Source: an uncultured Erysipelotrichaceae bacterium
Lineage (GTDB): Bacteria > Bacillota_I > Bacilli_A > Erysipelotrichales > Erysipelotrichaceae
Length of the DNA: 64,000 nt
NCBI GenBank assembly: GCA_900315065.1
Contig: OMXQ01000001.1
Location: 16,054 to 80,053, forward strand
Direction of reading: 5' to 3'
Part shown: piece after piece, positions 38,120 through 46,476 of the stretch
How positions within the stretch are numbered: the stretch's first letter is position 1
Layout of the letters: the number at the start of each line of letters is the position of its first letter
Program-made: the position numbers and the translations under genes
The notes under the pieces: model-generated
Database searches by the model: none
What the model was told of the DNA's origin: nothing
Seen by the model: the letters and a program-made list of their open reading frames with translations, nothing else

Positions 38120-38609
38120 GCGGGTAGAAAATGTATTGACATGGGATGAATATTTCATGGGGCTTGCACATCTGAGTGCCTTGCGTTCCAAGGATCCGCA
38201 TACGCAGGTCGGCGCCGCAATTGTGGATGAAAATCACCGGGTTGTTTCGGTTGGATACAATGGTTTTCCCTCCGGCGTATCCGATGATGAATTCCCATGG
38301 AGCAGAGAAGGCGGGGTGCTGGATTCCAAGTATGCCTTTGTAGTTCATGCAGAACTGAATGCTATTCTCAATGCACCGCGGCCAGTCAGAGGCTGCACAA
38401 TTTATGTTTCTTTGTTTCCATGCAATGAGTGTGCAAAGGCAATTATTCAATCGGGCATAAAGAAGATCATATATGAATCTGACAAGTACAACGGCGTGGA
38501 TACCAACATTGCCTCCAAGCGCATGCTGAAGGCAGCCGGCGTCCAGCTGGTTCGTCTCAATCGGAAAGTGGAAGTATCCGTGAAAATGGACGAAAACAAC
38601 CAGGATTGA
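38112..38609 (+). CDS. Deoxycytidylate (dCMP) deaminase, ComEB-like
   Basis: This zinc-dependent deaminase of about 165 residues converts dCMP to dUMP for thymidylate synthesis. The start MDKRVENVLTWDEYFMGLA is typical of dCMP deaminases. The zinc site is VVHAELNAIL (His79, Glu81) and LFPCNECAKAI (Cys104, Cys107). GGAGG is six bases before ATG 38112. A longer in-frame start at 38043 lies within the rhomboid gene and would add non-family residues. A bidirectional terminator follows. Confidence 0.92.
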   Translation: MDKRVENVLTWDEYFMGLAHLSALRSKDPHTQVGAAIVDENHRVVSVGYNGFPSGVSDDEFPWSREGGVLDSKYAFVVHAELNAILNAPRPVRGCTIYVSLFPCNECAKAIIQSGIKKIIYESDKYNGVDTNIASKRMLKAAGVQLVRLNRKVEVSVKMDENNQD

Positions 38610-38621
38610 ACAATTGAATTC

Positions 38622-38656
38622 AAAAATACAGAGAATTAAAGTTTCTCTGTATTTTT
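38622..38656. terminator. Bidirectional terminator overlapping the rnhC 3' end
   Basis: A 14-base perfect stem, AAAAATACAGAGAA / TTCTCTGTATTTTT, with a short loop that contains the rnhC stop codon. U-tracts form on both strands. Confidence 0.9.
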
Positions 38657-39535
38657 AAAATGAAGCTTGGCAACTTTGCCAAGATTTTCTTTTCCATATG
38701 TTTCAACAAAATGACGGGCACATTGATCAACATCACTGCCTGCACCTTTGTGGAATGTCATCTTCCATTGCTTTTCCATTTCTTCCATCTGCTTTAAGAA
38801 AACATATCTTGCGATGACGGAAGCTGCACCGACGGCAGGATATTTGTCTTCTGCTTTGGTTTCAAAATGAATAGGCTGGATGATTTTATCTGCTTTGGAA
38901 ACATAGCGGTAAAAAAGATTTTCCGGCGTAAATTGATCTATAATCCGGAAAGAAGGAAGCCCGCATTGCTTTTCCAGATTGACATAAGCCTGGTTATGGA
39001 GCAGAGCTTTGATTGCATTCATGTTATGGGTTTCATGCACGGCATTATATTTTTCCGGCGGTACAATCAGCAGACTATGCGGAAGCAAAGCCATGACTCT
39101 CGGTCCGATTTTTCTGATTTCTTCATCACGCAGCTGCTTGGAATCCCTGACTCCGAGTTTTCTTAATGGATCAATGGTCTTTTCAGTTACGATTGCTGCA
39201 CATACTACGACCGGTCCAAAGTAATCACCGGTGCCTACTTCATCTGAACCGGCCTGGGGCAGGATATCTTTTCTTTCTTCTGCTTTCAGTTTCCTGGAAG
39301 ATTCTGTTTTCTTTTTTATTTCATTTGTTTTGTCAAGAAAAGGAGAAGCATAGACAAGGGCATCTTTTCCCTGAAAAACAGTTTTGCCGGAAGTATAGCA
39401 GGTAATGACGCAGTTTTCCGGATGCAGCTGCCACTTTGCATACTGCGGAGTTTTTGCCTGCGTATCAGACCAGGCCTGAAAGAGCTGTTCTTCCTGATCA
39501 GGATTGAGTATCAATGTATAAACGGTATCTGACAT
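38636..39535 (-). CDS. rnhC: Ribonuclease HIII
   Basis: This 299-residue enzyme cleaves RNA in RNA-DNA hybrids. The N-terminal TBP-like substrate-binding domain (about 1-80) is followed by the catalytic domain with SDEVGTGDYFGPVVV (Asp98, Glu99), VRDSKQL and RIIDQF carrying further acidic residues, and VGAASVIARYVFL. The N-terminal domain and the GTGDYFGP signature mark HIII rather than HII. No ribosome site precedes the ATG; a TGCTAAAAT extended -10 ends six bases before it. The neighbours cvpA and mutS2 lie divergently, a variant of the Bacillus rnhC-zapA-cvpA-polX-mutS2 cluster without zapA and polX. Confidence 0.94.
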   Translation of the reverse strand: MSDTVYTLILNPDQEEQLFQAWSDTQAKTPQYAKWQLHPENCVITCYTSGKTVFQGKDALVYASPFLDKTNEIKKKTESSRKLKAEERKDILPQAGSDEVGTGDYFGPVVVCAAIVTEKTIDPLRKLGVRDSKQLRDEEIRKIGPRVMALLPHSLLIVPPEKYNAVHETHNMNAIKALLHNQAYVNLEKQCGLPSFRIIDQFTPENLFYRYVSKADKIIQPIHFETKAEDKYPAVGAASVIARYVFLKQMEEMEKQWKMTFHKGAGSDVDQCARHFVETYGKENLGKVAKLHFKNTEKL

Positions 39536-39541
39536 GGGTTC

Positions 39542-39550
39542 ATTTTAGCA
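39542..39550 (-). promoter_or_regulatory. Extended -10 element abutting rnhC
   Basis: On the minus strand TGCTAAAAT ends six bases before the rnhC ATG, so the transcript would begin at or next to the start codon (leaderless). Confidence 0.5.
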
Positions 39551-39601
39551 TGGAATTCAGACGCTGAATTTAGTATCATAATCAAAAAGGGGGAAAACAT
39601 T

Positions 39602-40255
39602 ATGTTTGAACTTCAGAAAAGCTGGACATATGGTGTGAATATCCTGGTTGTAGTGCTTTTTGCATTATTGTTTTTCAGAGGCTTCAAGAGAGGATTTTTC
39701 CGTCAGATTATTTCAATTGCCGGGACTTTGCTGTCATTGTATATTTCCTATATTCTTTGTCCTGTTTTCGGCAAGTATCTCCCTTTGTGGCCGCGGACAT
39801 TAACACCGATGCAGACGACGCCCTTAGCTGGGGTTGTGTATGATTTTACCAACAAGGGCTTCTGGTTCCTGCTGTTTCTGCTGATTACAAGATTTGCCTT
39901 CATTGCCATTGATCAATTGCTGAAAGGCGTTGGAAAAATTCCGCTTCTCAAGCAGATTTCGGAAATTCTCGGCGGCGTTGTGGGTCTTGCAGAAGGGGCT
40001 GTGTGGTCATTGATCATCTGCTTTATCATTACCCTGCCTGTTTTCAAAGGCGGTTCCTATCTGATTGAACATACGTTTTTAGCACCGATCAGGGATGTGA
40101 CCAATGATGTCCTGACTGGTTATGTTGATCCTCTGCTTGCCAGCGAACACGTATCAGATATTGTTTCTGATACCCAGTCTTTGAGCAAAGATGGTCAGAA
40201 ACAGGCTGAAGACTGGCTGATTGAGCATGGATATATTGAGGAAGAAGAGAACTAA
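39602..40255 (+). CDS. cvpA: CvpA family membrane protein
   Basis: This 217-residue protein has four hydrophobic segments (about 12-30, 35-55, 85-105 and 125-150) and the CvpA core: FFRGFKRGFFRQIISIAG, an N-terminal glycine-rich turn, and later LGGVVGLAEGAVWSLIICF. The C-terminal 60 residues are soluble and charged. The family was named for colicin V production in E. coli; its function in Firmicutes is not established. AGGGGG lies eight bases before the ATG. The stop overlaps the mutS2 start by one base (TAATG). Confidence 0.85.
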   Translation: MFELQKSWTYGVNILVVVLFALLFFRGFKRGFFRQIISIAGTLLSLYISYILCPVFGKYLPLWPRTLTPMQTTPLAGVVYDFTNKGFWFLLFLLITRFAFIAIDQLLKGVGKIPLLKQISEILGGVVGLAEGAVWSLIICFIITLPVFKGGSYLIEHTFLAPIRDVTNDVLTGYVDPLLASEHVSDIVSDTQSLSKDGQKQAEDWLIEHGYIEEEEN

Positions 40256-42576
40256 TGAGTTTAGCATCAAGTCTTGAACTGAATACCATCCTGGAGCAGG
40301 TAAAAACACACTGCTCTTTTTCACTTGGAAAGAAGAGAATTGAAGATCTGCAGCCTTCTTTCGACAAGCTTGTCATATTGCAGAATAATGCCCGCATGAA
40401 AGAAGCTCTGCAGGCATGCATCAAATACGGACCGATGCCTTTTGCCGGCATTCATGATGTTACGGACTTATTGCAGAATGCTGCCAGAGGCAGAGTTCTG
40501 ACTGCTCAGGAGTGTCTGCAGGAACTCCAGTTTATCCGTGGTGTGAAAGGCATCCTTGTTTATGAAAAAAGCTTAAACGATCTGCCCCATCCTTCTTTGC
40601 AGGAACTTACCGGTTCGCTGGTTGTCCACAGTGCTTTGGAAAAAGAACTTGCAAGGTGTTTCAATGAATATGGCGAAGTCATGGATTCTGCATCCGCGGA
40701 ATTAAGAGGATTGCGGATTGCGAGACATCGTGCAGAAGGAGCTGTAGCAGATACTGCAAATCGTTTTGTTTCTACCCATTCAGATCACGTCGTTGACAGT
40801 ATCGTTACCTACAAAGGCGGAAGAGCTGTCATTCTCGTCAAGGCACAGGACAAGAATTTATTCGGCGGTCTGGTCTATGGAGACAGTGCGTCTGGTGCTG
40901 CTACCTATATTGAGCCGGCTGCTTTAGTGGCTGCCAATAACAAGCTGCAGGAATTCATCAGCCGGGAAAATGAAGAAGTTGTCAGAATTCTGCGGCAATG
41001 CTCTGCCCTGATCGGGGCAGCTTCCCGGGAAGAACTAGCTAATGTTGAAACCTGTGCTATTCTGGATGAAATCTTTGCCAAAGCAATCTGGGGTACAAAG
41101 CACGATGCCTGTGCTGCAGTTTTATCGGCAGAAAAAGTCATTTCTCTGGAAAAGGCAAGGCATCCTCTGATTGATCCGGAAAAAGTCGTTGCCAATACGT
41201 ATCATCTGGCGGATCCGAAGAAAGTGCTTCTGATTACCGGTCCCAATACCGGCGGCAAAACAGTTTCCATGAAAATTATCGGTTTGTTTACCTTGATGAC
41301 TTATTGCGGCATGCCGGTTACCTGTGAAAGTGCCGTCATTCCTTTCTTTGATCAGGTATTCGCTGATATCGGCGATGATCAGTCGGTTGTTTCTTCCTTG
41401 TCTTCTTTTTCTGCTCATATCCGCAAGCAGGCAGAAGTAGCCAGCCACGCAACCGGAGATTCCCTTGTATTGCTTGATGAAGTTGGTTCCGGTACGGATC
41501 CCAAGGAAGGGGAAGCTCTGGCAATTGCCTTGCTGAATGATCTGCGTGAAAAAGGATGTATGACAATCTGTACAACCCACTATGATCGCCTGAAAGCCTA
41601 TGGCAAAAGACACGATGATGTGCTGCTGGCATCCGTCCAGTTTGATCTGGAAACTTTGTCACCGACTTATAAGTATGTAGAAGGACTAACAGGTGCTTCC
41701 AATGCGTTTGAAGTCGCAAAGAAATACGGTCTGCCGGACAGGATCGTCAAGTATGCCCGTTTTCTGAAAGAACAGGCAAGAAGTGAAGAAGATGTTCTGA
41801 TTGACAGATTGGAAAAGCAGCTGAATGAAAATCATGCCATGCAGGAAGAACTAAGTGAAAAGCTCAAAGCAGCAGAAGACAAGGAAAAACAGCTGCAGAA
41901 ACAAAGTGCCATGCTGGAAAAGCAGCGGGATGAATTGAAGGAAAAAGCCGAAGCAGAAGCTGAGAAATACCTGGAAGACGTCAGAAAGCAGGCAAAGGAA
42001 ATTCTGAAGGACATGCGGCGCAAGGCAGAAAATGCAAAGTATCATGAAGGCCTGGAATCCTTGTCGAAAATCAATGCTCTTTCTGAATCTTTGAATCAGA
42101 AAGAAGAAGAAATTCCGAAAGACATTCATTACAAAGTCGGGGATGCAGTTGAATTGCGTTCTTCTTCTACCGTTGCCCAGATCCGCAAGATCGAAAAGAA
42201 AGACATTATCATTTCTGTCAACGGCAGGGAAATGCGTGTGAAAAAGAATCAGATTCGTCCAAGTACCCATGTCATTCCAAAACAGAAACCGGTCAGTGTC
42301 GTACATGTACAGAGTGAAGATATCTTTGCTGAGGTACCGACGGAAGTGAATCTGATCGGGATGAGAGTAGATGAAGGGCTTGATAAGATGGCTTTGTTTC
42401 TGGATCAGGCAAAGCTTCATCATCTCAATTCTGTCCGGATTATTCATGGTGACGGGACCGGAAGGCTGCGTAAGGCAGTTCATGCAAAACTGTCTTCTGA
42501 TCCTTCCGTGAAATCTTTTCGGCTCGGCATGCCAAACGAAGGCGGTACAGGTGCAACCATCGTTACCCTGAAGTAA
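40255..42576 (+). CDS. mutS2: Endonuclease MutS2 / ribosome-associated Smr ATPase
   Basis: This 773-residue protein lacks the MutS mismatch-recognition domain. It has the clamp and lever region, then the ABC-type ATPase with GPNTGGKTVSMK (near residue 329), LLDEVGSGTDPKEGEA, and TTHYDRLKAYG. A long K/E/Q-rich coiled coil follows (about 510-610), then a KOW-like segment and a C-terminal Smr domain with IIHGDGTGRLRKAV. MutS2 is linked to suppression of recombination and, more recently, to rescue of collided ribosomes. It is coupled to cvpA by TAATG and followed 10 bases later by uvrC. Confidence 0.95.
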   Translation: MSLASSLELNTILEQVKTHCSFSLGKKRIEDLQPSFDKLVILQNNARMKEALQACIKYGPMPFAGIHDVTDLLQNAARGRVLTAQECLQELQFIRGVKGILVYEKSLNDLPHPSLQELTGSLVVHSALEKELARCFNEYGEVMDSASAELRGLRIARHRAEGAVADTANRFVSTHSDHVVDSIVTYKGGRAVILVKAQDKNLFGGLVYGDSASGAATYIEPAALVAANNKLQEFISRENEEVVRILRQCSALIGAASREELANVETCAILDEIFAKAIWGTKHDACAAVLSAEKVISLEKARHPLIDPEKVVANTYHLADPKKVLLITGPNTGGKTVSMKIIGLFTLMTYCGMPVTCESAVIPFFDQVFADIGDDQSVVSSLSSFSAHIRKQAEVASHATGDSLVLLDEVGSGTDPKEGEALAIALLNDLREKGCMTICTTHYDRLKAYGKRHDDVLLASVQFDLETLSPTYKYVEGLTGASNAFEVAKKYGLPDRIVKYARFLKEQARSEEDVLIDRLEKQLNENHAMQEELSEKLKAAEDKEKQLQKQSAMLEKQRDELKEKAEAEAEKYLEDVRKQAKEILKDMRRKAENAKYHEGLESLSKINALSESLNQKEEEIPKDIHYKVGDAVELRSSSTVAQIRKIEKKDIIISVNGREMRVKKNQIRPSTHVIPKQKPVSVVHVQSEDIFAEVPTEVNLIGMRVDEGLDKMALFLDQAKLHHLNSVRIIHGDGTGRLRKAVHAKLSSDPSVKSFRLGMPNEGGTGATIVTLK

Positions 42577-42586
42577 AATAATAACC

Positions 42587-44413
42587 ATGAATAAAGAATA
42601 TATTAAGGCCAAGCTTCTGGAGCTGCCGCATAAACCGGGCAGCTACCAGATGAAGGATAAGTACGGAACCATCATTTATGTAGGCAAGGCAAAAGACCTG
42701 CATAACCGGGTGAATTCATATTTTACCGGTGCCCATAATTTCAAAACGACCAAATTGGTTGAAAATATTGAAGATTTCGATTTCATCGTGACTGCCTCTG
42801 AGAAAGAAGCACTGGTGCTTGAAATCAATCTGATCAAGAAAAACAGGCCGAAATACAATATCCAGTTCATGGATGATTCTTCCTATCCCTATATCAAGCT
42901 GACCAGGGAAGAGTATCCGCGCCTGATGATTGCAAGAGATCTGAAAAAAGACCGGAAGGCCAGGTATTTCGGACCGTTTCCGGACGCCGGGGCAGCTTCG
43001 GTTACCTTGAAGCTTCTGCAGCAATTGTATCCGTTTCGAAGATGCAGCCGCATGAAGGATAAAGTCTGTCTCTATTATCATATGGGACAATGCCTGGGAC
43101 CGTGCGAATATAAAATAGATAAAAAAATCTATGAAGATATGACCGACCGCTTCATCCGTTTCATGAACGGAGATACGAAAAATGTCGAAGATGAGCTGAA
43201 GCAGAAAATGACGGCTGCTTCCGAAAAACTGGAATTTGAAAAAGCCCAGGAATACAAGCTGATGCTGGATTCCATCGCTTCTGTAGTCGGGGACAAGCAG
43301 AATATTGAGAAAGACAACCGGGGTGACATGGATGTCTTTACCTGGTACGCAGAAAAAGGGTATCTTGCGATTGCCGGCATGTTAGTCAGAAGAGGTACCA
43401 TTCTCAACAAGGAATATCGTCTGAAGCCTTTGTATGGTGATGCAGAAGAAGAATTTATTTCATTCCTTGTGCAGTATTATCAGGATCATCCGGCCGCAAG
43501 AGAACTGGTTCTGCCGCCGAAGATGGATATTGAAACAATATCTCAGGTTCTGGATATTCCGATTTTTCAGCCGCAGAAGGGCTACCGCATGCGATTGATG
43601 GAAATGGCGGAAGGCAATGCAAAGACGCAGCTGGATCTGAAATTCAAAGTTGTCGAAAGACAGGATGAGATGACGGAGGAAGCTGTAAAGCAGCTCAGTG
43701 ATCTGGCTGGCAGAGATATGCGCAGAGTGGAATTGTTTGATAACTCTCATATATCCGGTACCTTTACGGTTGCATCCTGTGTTGTTTATGAAGACGGCAA
43801 GCCGGATAAATCATCTTATCGTTTATATAAGCTGCATACCGGCAACAGTGATGTAGACTCTATGAAGGAAGTTGTTTACCGCAGATACTTCCGTCTGCTT
43901 AAAGACGGGGGCAGAATGCCGGATGGAATTTTAGTTGACGGCGGCTGGACACAGATTGAAGCTGCTGAAGAAATACTGACTTCATTAGGTCTGCAGGATC
44001 AGATCAAAGTCATGGGCCTGGTCAAAAATGACAAGCACAGCACCAATGCGCTGATGGATACAGACGGCAATGAGCTGAATATTGACAAGAACTCAGGTCT
44101 TTTCTTCCTGTTGACAAGAATGCAGGATGAAGTGCACAGAGTTGCTATTACCTATCACCGCAAGCTGCGAGCCAAGGCACAGACAAAGAGCGTTCTTGAT
44201 GAAGTGGAAGGCATCGGGCCGAAGCGGAAGCGTCTTCTCTTACGTGAGTTCAGAAACTTCACGAATCTGAAGAATGCATCTCTGGAAGAGATTGAAAAGT
44301 TTGTACCTAAAGAAGCAGCCAGAAATGTCTATGAAGCTCTGCATCAGGAAAATACAGCAGAAAAAGAAGAAATGGAACCATTGTTTGAAGAGGATACCGG
44401 GGAAATCCGGTAA
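42587..44413 (+). CDS. uvrC: UvrABC system protein C
   Basis: This 608-residue dual-incision nuclease acts in nucleotide excision repair. The N-terminal GIY-YIG domain reads KPGSYQMKDKYGTIIYVGKA. A CLYYHMGQCLGPCEYKI region follows, then a UVR motif near LEFEKAQEYKLML (about 215), the RNase H-like domain (VELFDNSHISGTF and DGGWTQIEAAEEIL) and a C-terminal helix-hairpin-helix (VEGIGPKRKRLLL). No ribosome site is visible before the ATG. TAAAAT ends seven bases upstream, so a second, leaderless start besides read-through from mutS2 is possible. Confidence 0.95.
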   Translation: MNKEYIKAKLLELPHKPGSYQMKDKYGTIIYVGKAKDLHNRVNSYFTGAHNFKTTKLVENIEDFDFIVTASEKEALVLEINLIKKNRPKYNIQFMDDSSYPYIKLTREEYPRLMIARDLKKDRKARYFGPFPDAGAASVTLKLLQQLYPFRRCSRMKDKVCLYYHMGQCLGPCEYKIDKKIYEDMTDRFIRFMNGDTKNVEDELKQKMTAASEKLEFEKAQEYKLMLDSIASVVGDKQNIEKDNRGDMDVFTWYAEKGYLAIAGMLVRRGTILNKEYRLKPLYGDAEEEFISFLVQYYQDHPAARELVLPPKMDIETISQVLDIPIFQPQKGYRMRLMEMAEGNAKTQLDLKFKVVERQDEMTEEAVKQLSDLAGRDMRRVELFDNSHISGTFTVASCVVYEDGKPDKSSYRLYKLHTGNSDVDSMKEVVYRRYFRLLKDGGRMPDGILVDGGWTQIEAAEEILTSLGLQDQIKVMGLVKNDKHSTNALMDTDGNELNIDKNSGLFFLLTRMQDEVHRVAITYHRKLRAKAQTKSVLDEVEGIGPKRKRLLLREFRNFTNLKNASLEEIEKFVPKEAARNVYEALHQENTAEKEEMEPLFEEDTGEIR

Positions 44414-44424
44414 GCCTCTTTTTT

Positions 44425-44453
44425 CATAAAAAAACCGGAAGATTATTCCGGTT
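44425..44453 (-). terminator. Intrinsic terminator of the small membrane protein gene
   Basis: On the minus strand: stem AACCGGAA / TTCCGGTT with loop TAATC, followed by T5 or more. It overlaps the stop codon at 44452. On the plus strand it lacks a T-run after the stem. Confidence 0.8.
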
Positions 44454-44835
44454 AAATGGATGAGATAAGGCGCTGCATGATCTGTTTGATATCCTTTTCT
44501 CTGCGGGCGTATCTGTTTGCGGCAGCTGCGTAGCCCTTGATGCCATGGAGATTATCGTCTTCATCATAGATATGCTTGATTGCCAGAAGGATCGGAATCG
44601 CAATTTTCAGGTACTTGTTTTTAGCTTCATCTTCCTGTTTCTTTTCTGCCATGGCTTCTTTTTTGATTTTTGCCAGGGTGACGTTCTTTTCGATTTCGTC
44701 AAGAACCGGCTTGCGGGCTTTGATGGTTTTGATCAGAGCGATGCCGTGTTTTGCAAAAAGGACAAAGAATACAAGCAGAACGATAATGGATGCCAGAAAA
44801 ATCCACATATTATAAGGACTAAGTGTCAGACCCAT
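44452..44835 (-). CDS. Small membrane-anchored protein of unknown function
   Basis: This 127-residue protein has one N-terminal transmembrane helix (about 10-30, IFLASIIVLLVFFVLFA). After it come a basic stretch, a highly charged K/E-rich helical region (about 50-75), a second weakly hydrophobic segment KYLKIAIPILLAIKHIY, and a basic C-terminus. I do not recognise the family. I start at ATG 44835, which has a strong GGAGGA seven bases upstream; longer in-frame starts have no ribosome site. Its own terminator overlaps the stop codon. It is convergent with uvrC and divergent from the phosphoesterase gene. Confidence 0.72.
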   Translation of the reverse strand: MGLTLSPYNMWIFLASIIVLLVFFVLFAKHGIALIKTIKARKPVLDEIEKNVTLAKIKKEAMAEKKQEDEAKNKYLKIAIPILLAIKHIYDEDDNLHGIKGYAAAANRYARREKDIKQIMQRLISSI

Positions 44836-44889
44836 AAAATTTCCTCCGGAAATATTTCCTGTGATTAGTTTAACATATTTATGATTTGA

Positions 44890-44920
44890 TTGACAGAAAA
44901 GGGATATATTCAATTATAAT
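44890..44920 (+). promoter_or_regulatory. Promoter abutting the YfcE-like gene
   Basis: TTGACA (44890-44895), 19 bases, TATAAT (44915-44920). The TATAAT ends six bases before the ATG at 44927, with no ribosome site between, so the mRNA is probably leaderless. The 19-base spacer is longer than ideal. Confidence 0.55.
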
Positions 44921-44926
44921 GAAGTC

Positions 44927-45412
44927 ATGAAAGACAAGTATACGATCATTTTGTGTTCGGACAATCACGGCCAGGAAGCTGGTCTGCGTTTCCTGCAAAA
45001 AGAATATATGAATGCGGATTATTTTATTCATTGCGGTGATACCGAGCTGCCTGCGCAGGCAACTGCAGATTTTGTCGTAGTGCAGGGAAACAATGATTAC
45101 TACGGCAATTTTCCTGCCAGCCGGATTCTGGAGATCGGCCTCCATCGTATTTATGTGTGCCATGGTCATCGGGACATGTTCTTCGGCCGCTATGATATGT
45201 TGGCAGAAAAGGCTGAGAAAGCAGGCTGTGACATTGCTTTCTGCGGGCATTCCCATGTGCCGTTTGCGGGTGAATACAAAGGCGTGCTTTGTCTGAATTC
45301 GGGTTCTATCTGGCGCAACAGAGACGGCAGTGAACCAAGTTATATGATTGTTACATTCAGCGGCAGTGATGTATCTTATGAATTGAAGCGGTATAATCCA
45401 ATGACGGGTTGA
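44927..45412 (+). CDS. YfcE/MJ0936-type metallophosphoesterase
   Basis: This 161-residue calcineurin-like phosphodiesterase has metal ligands in CSDNHGQ (Asp12, His14), HCGDTE (Asp38), QGNNDYYG (Asn55/Asp57), VCHGHRD (His79) and FCGHSHVPF (107-110). The small YfcE branch hydrolyses model phosphodiesters, but the natural substrate is not known. The ATG has no Shine-Dalgarno site and follows a consensus TATAAT by six bases. It is monocistronic, upstream of tRNA-Arg. Confidence 0.9.
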   Translation: MKDKYTIILCSDNHGQEAGLRFLQKEYMNADYFIHCGDTELPAQATADFVVVQGNNDYYGNFPASRILEIGLHRIYVCHGHRDMFFGRYDMLAEKAEKAGCDIAFCGHSHVPFAGEYKGVLCLNSGSIWRNRDGSEPSYMIVTFSGSDVSYELKRYNPMTG

Positions 45413-45434
45413 GGTGGTTTTGAAAAATTTTTTC

Positions 45435-45463
45435 TTGCATTCTTCATCAGTTCTGCGTATTAT
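45435..45463 (+). promoter_or_regulatory. tRNA-Arg promoter
   Basis: TTGCAT (45435-45440), 17 bases, TATTAT (45458-45463). It lies 20 bases upstream of the mature tRNA 5' end. Confidence 0.72.
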
Positions 45464-45483
45464 AAATATCGCACATAAGATAT

Positions 45484-45560
45484 GTCCTGGTAGCTCAGCT
45501 GGATAGAGCTCCCGCCTTCTAAGCGGACGGTCAGGCGTTCGAATCGCCTCCAGGACACCA
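45484..45560 (+). tRNA. tRNA-Arg (anticodon UCU)
   Basis: The 77-base cloverleaf has acceptor stem GTCCTGG / CCAGGAC, D-stem GCTC / GAGC, anticodon loop CTTCTAA with anticodon TCT, T-arm AGGCG-TTCGAAT-CGCCT and an encoded CCA. It reads AGA (and by wobble AGG) codons, and AGA is used very often in this window. One C-A mismatch at the outer end of the anticodon stem is unusual but tolerable. It has its own promoter and terminator. Confidence 0.97.
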
Positions 45561-45562
45561 TT

Positions 45563-45587
45563 AAGCCGGCAGAAATGCCGGCTTTTT
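45563..45587 (+). terminator. Intrinsic terminator after tRNA-Arg
   Basis: Stem AAGCCGGCA / TGCCGGCTT with loop GAAA; TTT follows. Confidence 0.88.
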
Positions 45588-45613
45588 GTTACCTGAGGAT
45601 GATGGGGTATAAT
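45586..45613 (+). promoter_or_regulatory. Promoter of the DUF3196-like gene
   Basis: TTGTTA (45586-45591), 16 bases, TATAAT (45608-45613). It starts at the end of the tRNA terminator. Confidence 0.65.
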
Positions 45614-45637
45614 ACTTCTGGCTGAAAAGGTGAAGAT

Positions 45638-46345
45638 ATGAGTTATTACGAAGAAATTCTGGAAGAAATCGAAGAGAAGATCCGGCAGAAAAAATATGAA
45701 GAAGCATTAGCTGCAGTGAATCATGAGCTGGGGATGCCGTATGTGCCTTCTGACTTTGAAAAAAGTCTGCGGAAATACAAAAAAGATCTTGCGTTTCTGA
45801 TGAGTGAGAAAGAAAAGCCGCGTGAATTGTCGGCGGATCAGCTGCTTGGTTTACTGGAATCCGACAAGCCGGAGGCTCAGTTAGCAGCCGTGAGCGGGCT
45901 TGCGAAAAGAGATCTGCGTGAATTTGTCCCGGAGATTCAGAAGTGGCTGGAAGACAAACCGTATCCTGAAGCTGCCGCATATCTTGTCGATGCAATAGCT
46001 GTCCAGAGAATCGGTGATGATTTTACCTGGAACAAGAATGGAGTTGAGTATGATTTCTTCGGTGATGGTCTGACGCCGGTTGCTGAAAGCGGCGGGGTCA
46101 GAAAGGCGGTGCATCTGCTGCAGACCTGGCTGGAAAATGATTATCCGGATCTGTATGAAATGACGAAAATGGTGCTGTCTCATGAAGCATATATGTTTCT
46201 GCCGCTTTCCTATGATGAAGAAGAAGGGGAAGCGTTAGCACTGGAAGTTGTGAAGCAGGTATCGGACATGATGGATGCAGGCGAAGTTTATCAGAAGGTA
46301 TTGAAGGAAACCGGTCATTCTGATCCGTCCGTACACTTGTCCTGA
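45638..46345 (+). CDS. DUF3196-like helical protein of unknown function
   Basis: This 235-residue acidic, helical protein begins with SYYEEILEEIEEKIRQKKYE, followed by EALAAVNHELGMPYVPSDFE, a TPR-like start that resembles the DUF3196 family of Firmicutes and Mollicutes; the assignment is from memory. The middle contains a HEAT-like stretch (AQLAAVSGLAKRDLREFVP). There are no membrane segments and no catalytic motif. AAAGGTGAAG lies upstream of the ATG. It lies directly upstream of tig but has its own promoter, and tig has another. Confidence 0.7.
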   Translation: MSYYEEILEEIEEKIRQKKYEEALAAVNHELGMPYVPSDFEKSLRKYKKDLAFLMSEKEKPRELSADQLLGLLESDKPEAQLAAVSGLAKRDLREFVPEIQKWLEDKPYPEAAAYLVDAIAVQRIGDDFTWNKNGVEYDFFGDGLTPVAESGGVRKAVHLLQTWLENDYPDLYEMTKMVLSHEAYMFLPLSYDEEEGEALALEVVKQVSDMMDAGEVYQKVLKETGHSDPSVHLS

Positions 46346-46428
46346 GGCAGAATTGCTGTGCATTCATTGATTTCTGTCGAAATTTACGGTGACTGAAAGC
46401 ATATTTTGTAGAATATGTGTCTGAATTT

Positions 46429-46437
46429 TGCTATAAT
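46429..46437 (+). promoter_or_regulatory. tig promoter (extended -10)
   Basis: TGCTATAAT is an exact extended -10 element 39 bases upstream of the tig ATG. The -35 (TAGAAT) is weak. Confidence 0.65.
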
Positions 46438-46476
46438 AGGCGGGCACGAAAAGTGAAAGATAAAGGAGTTAATACA

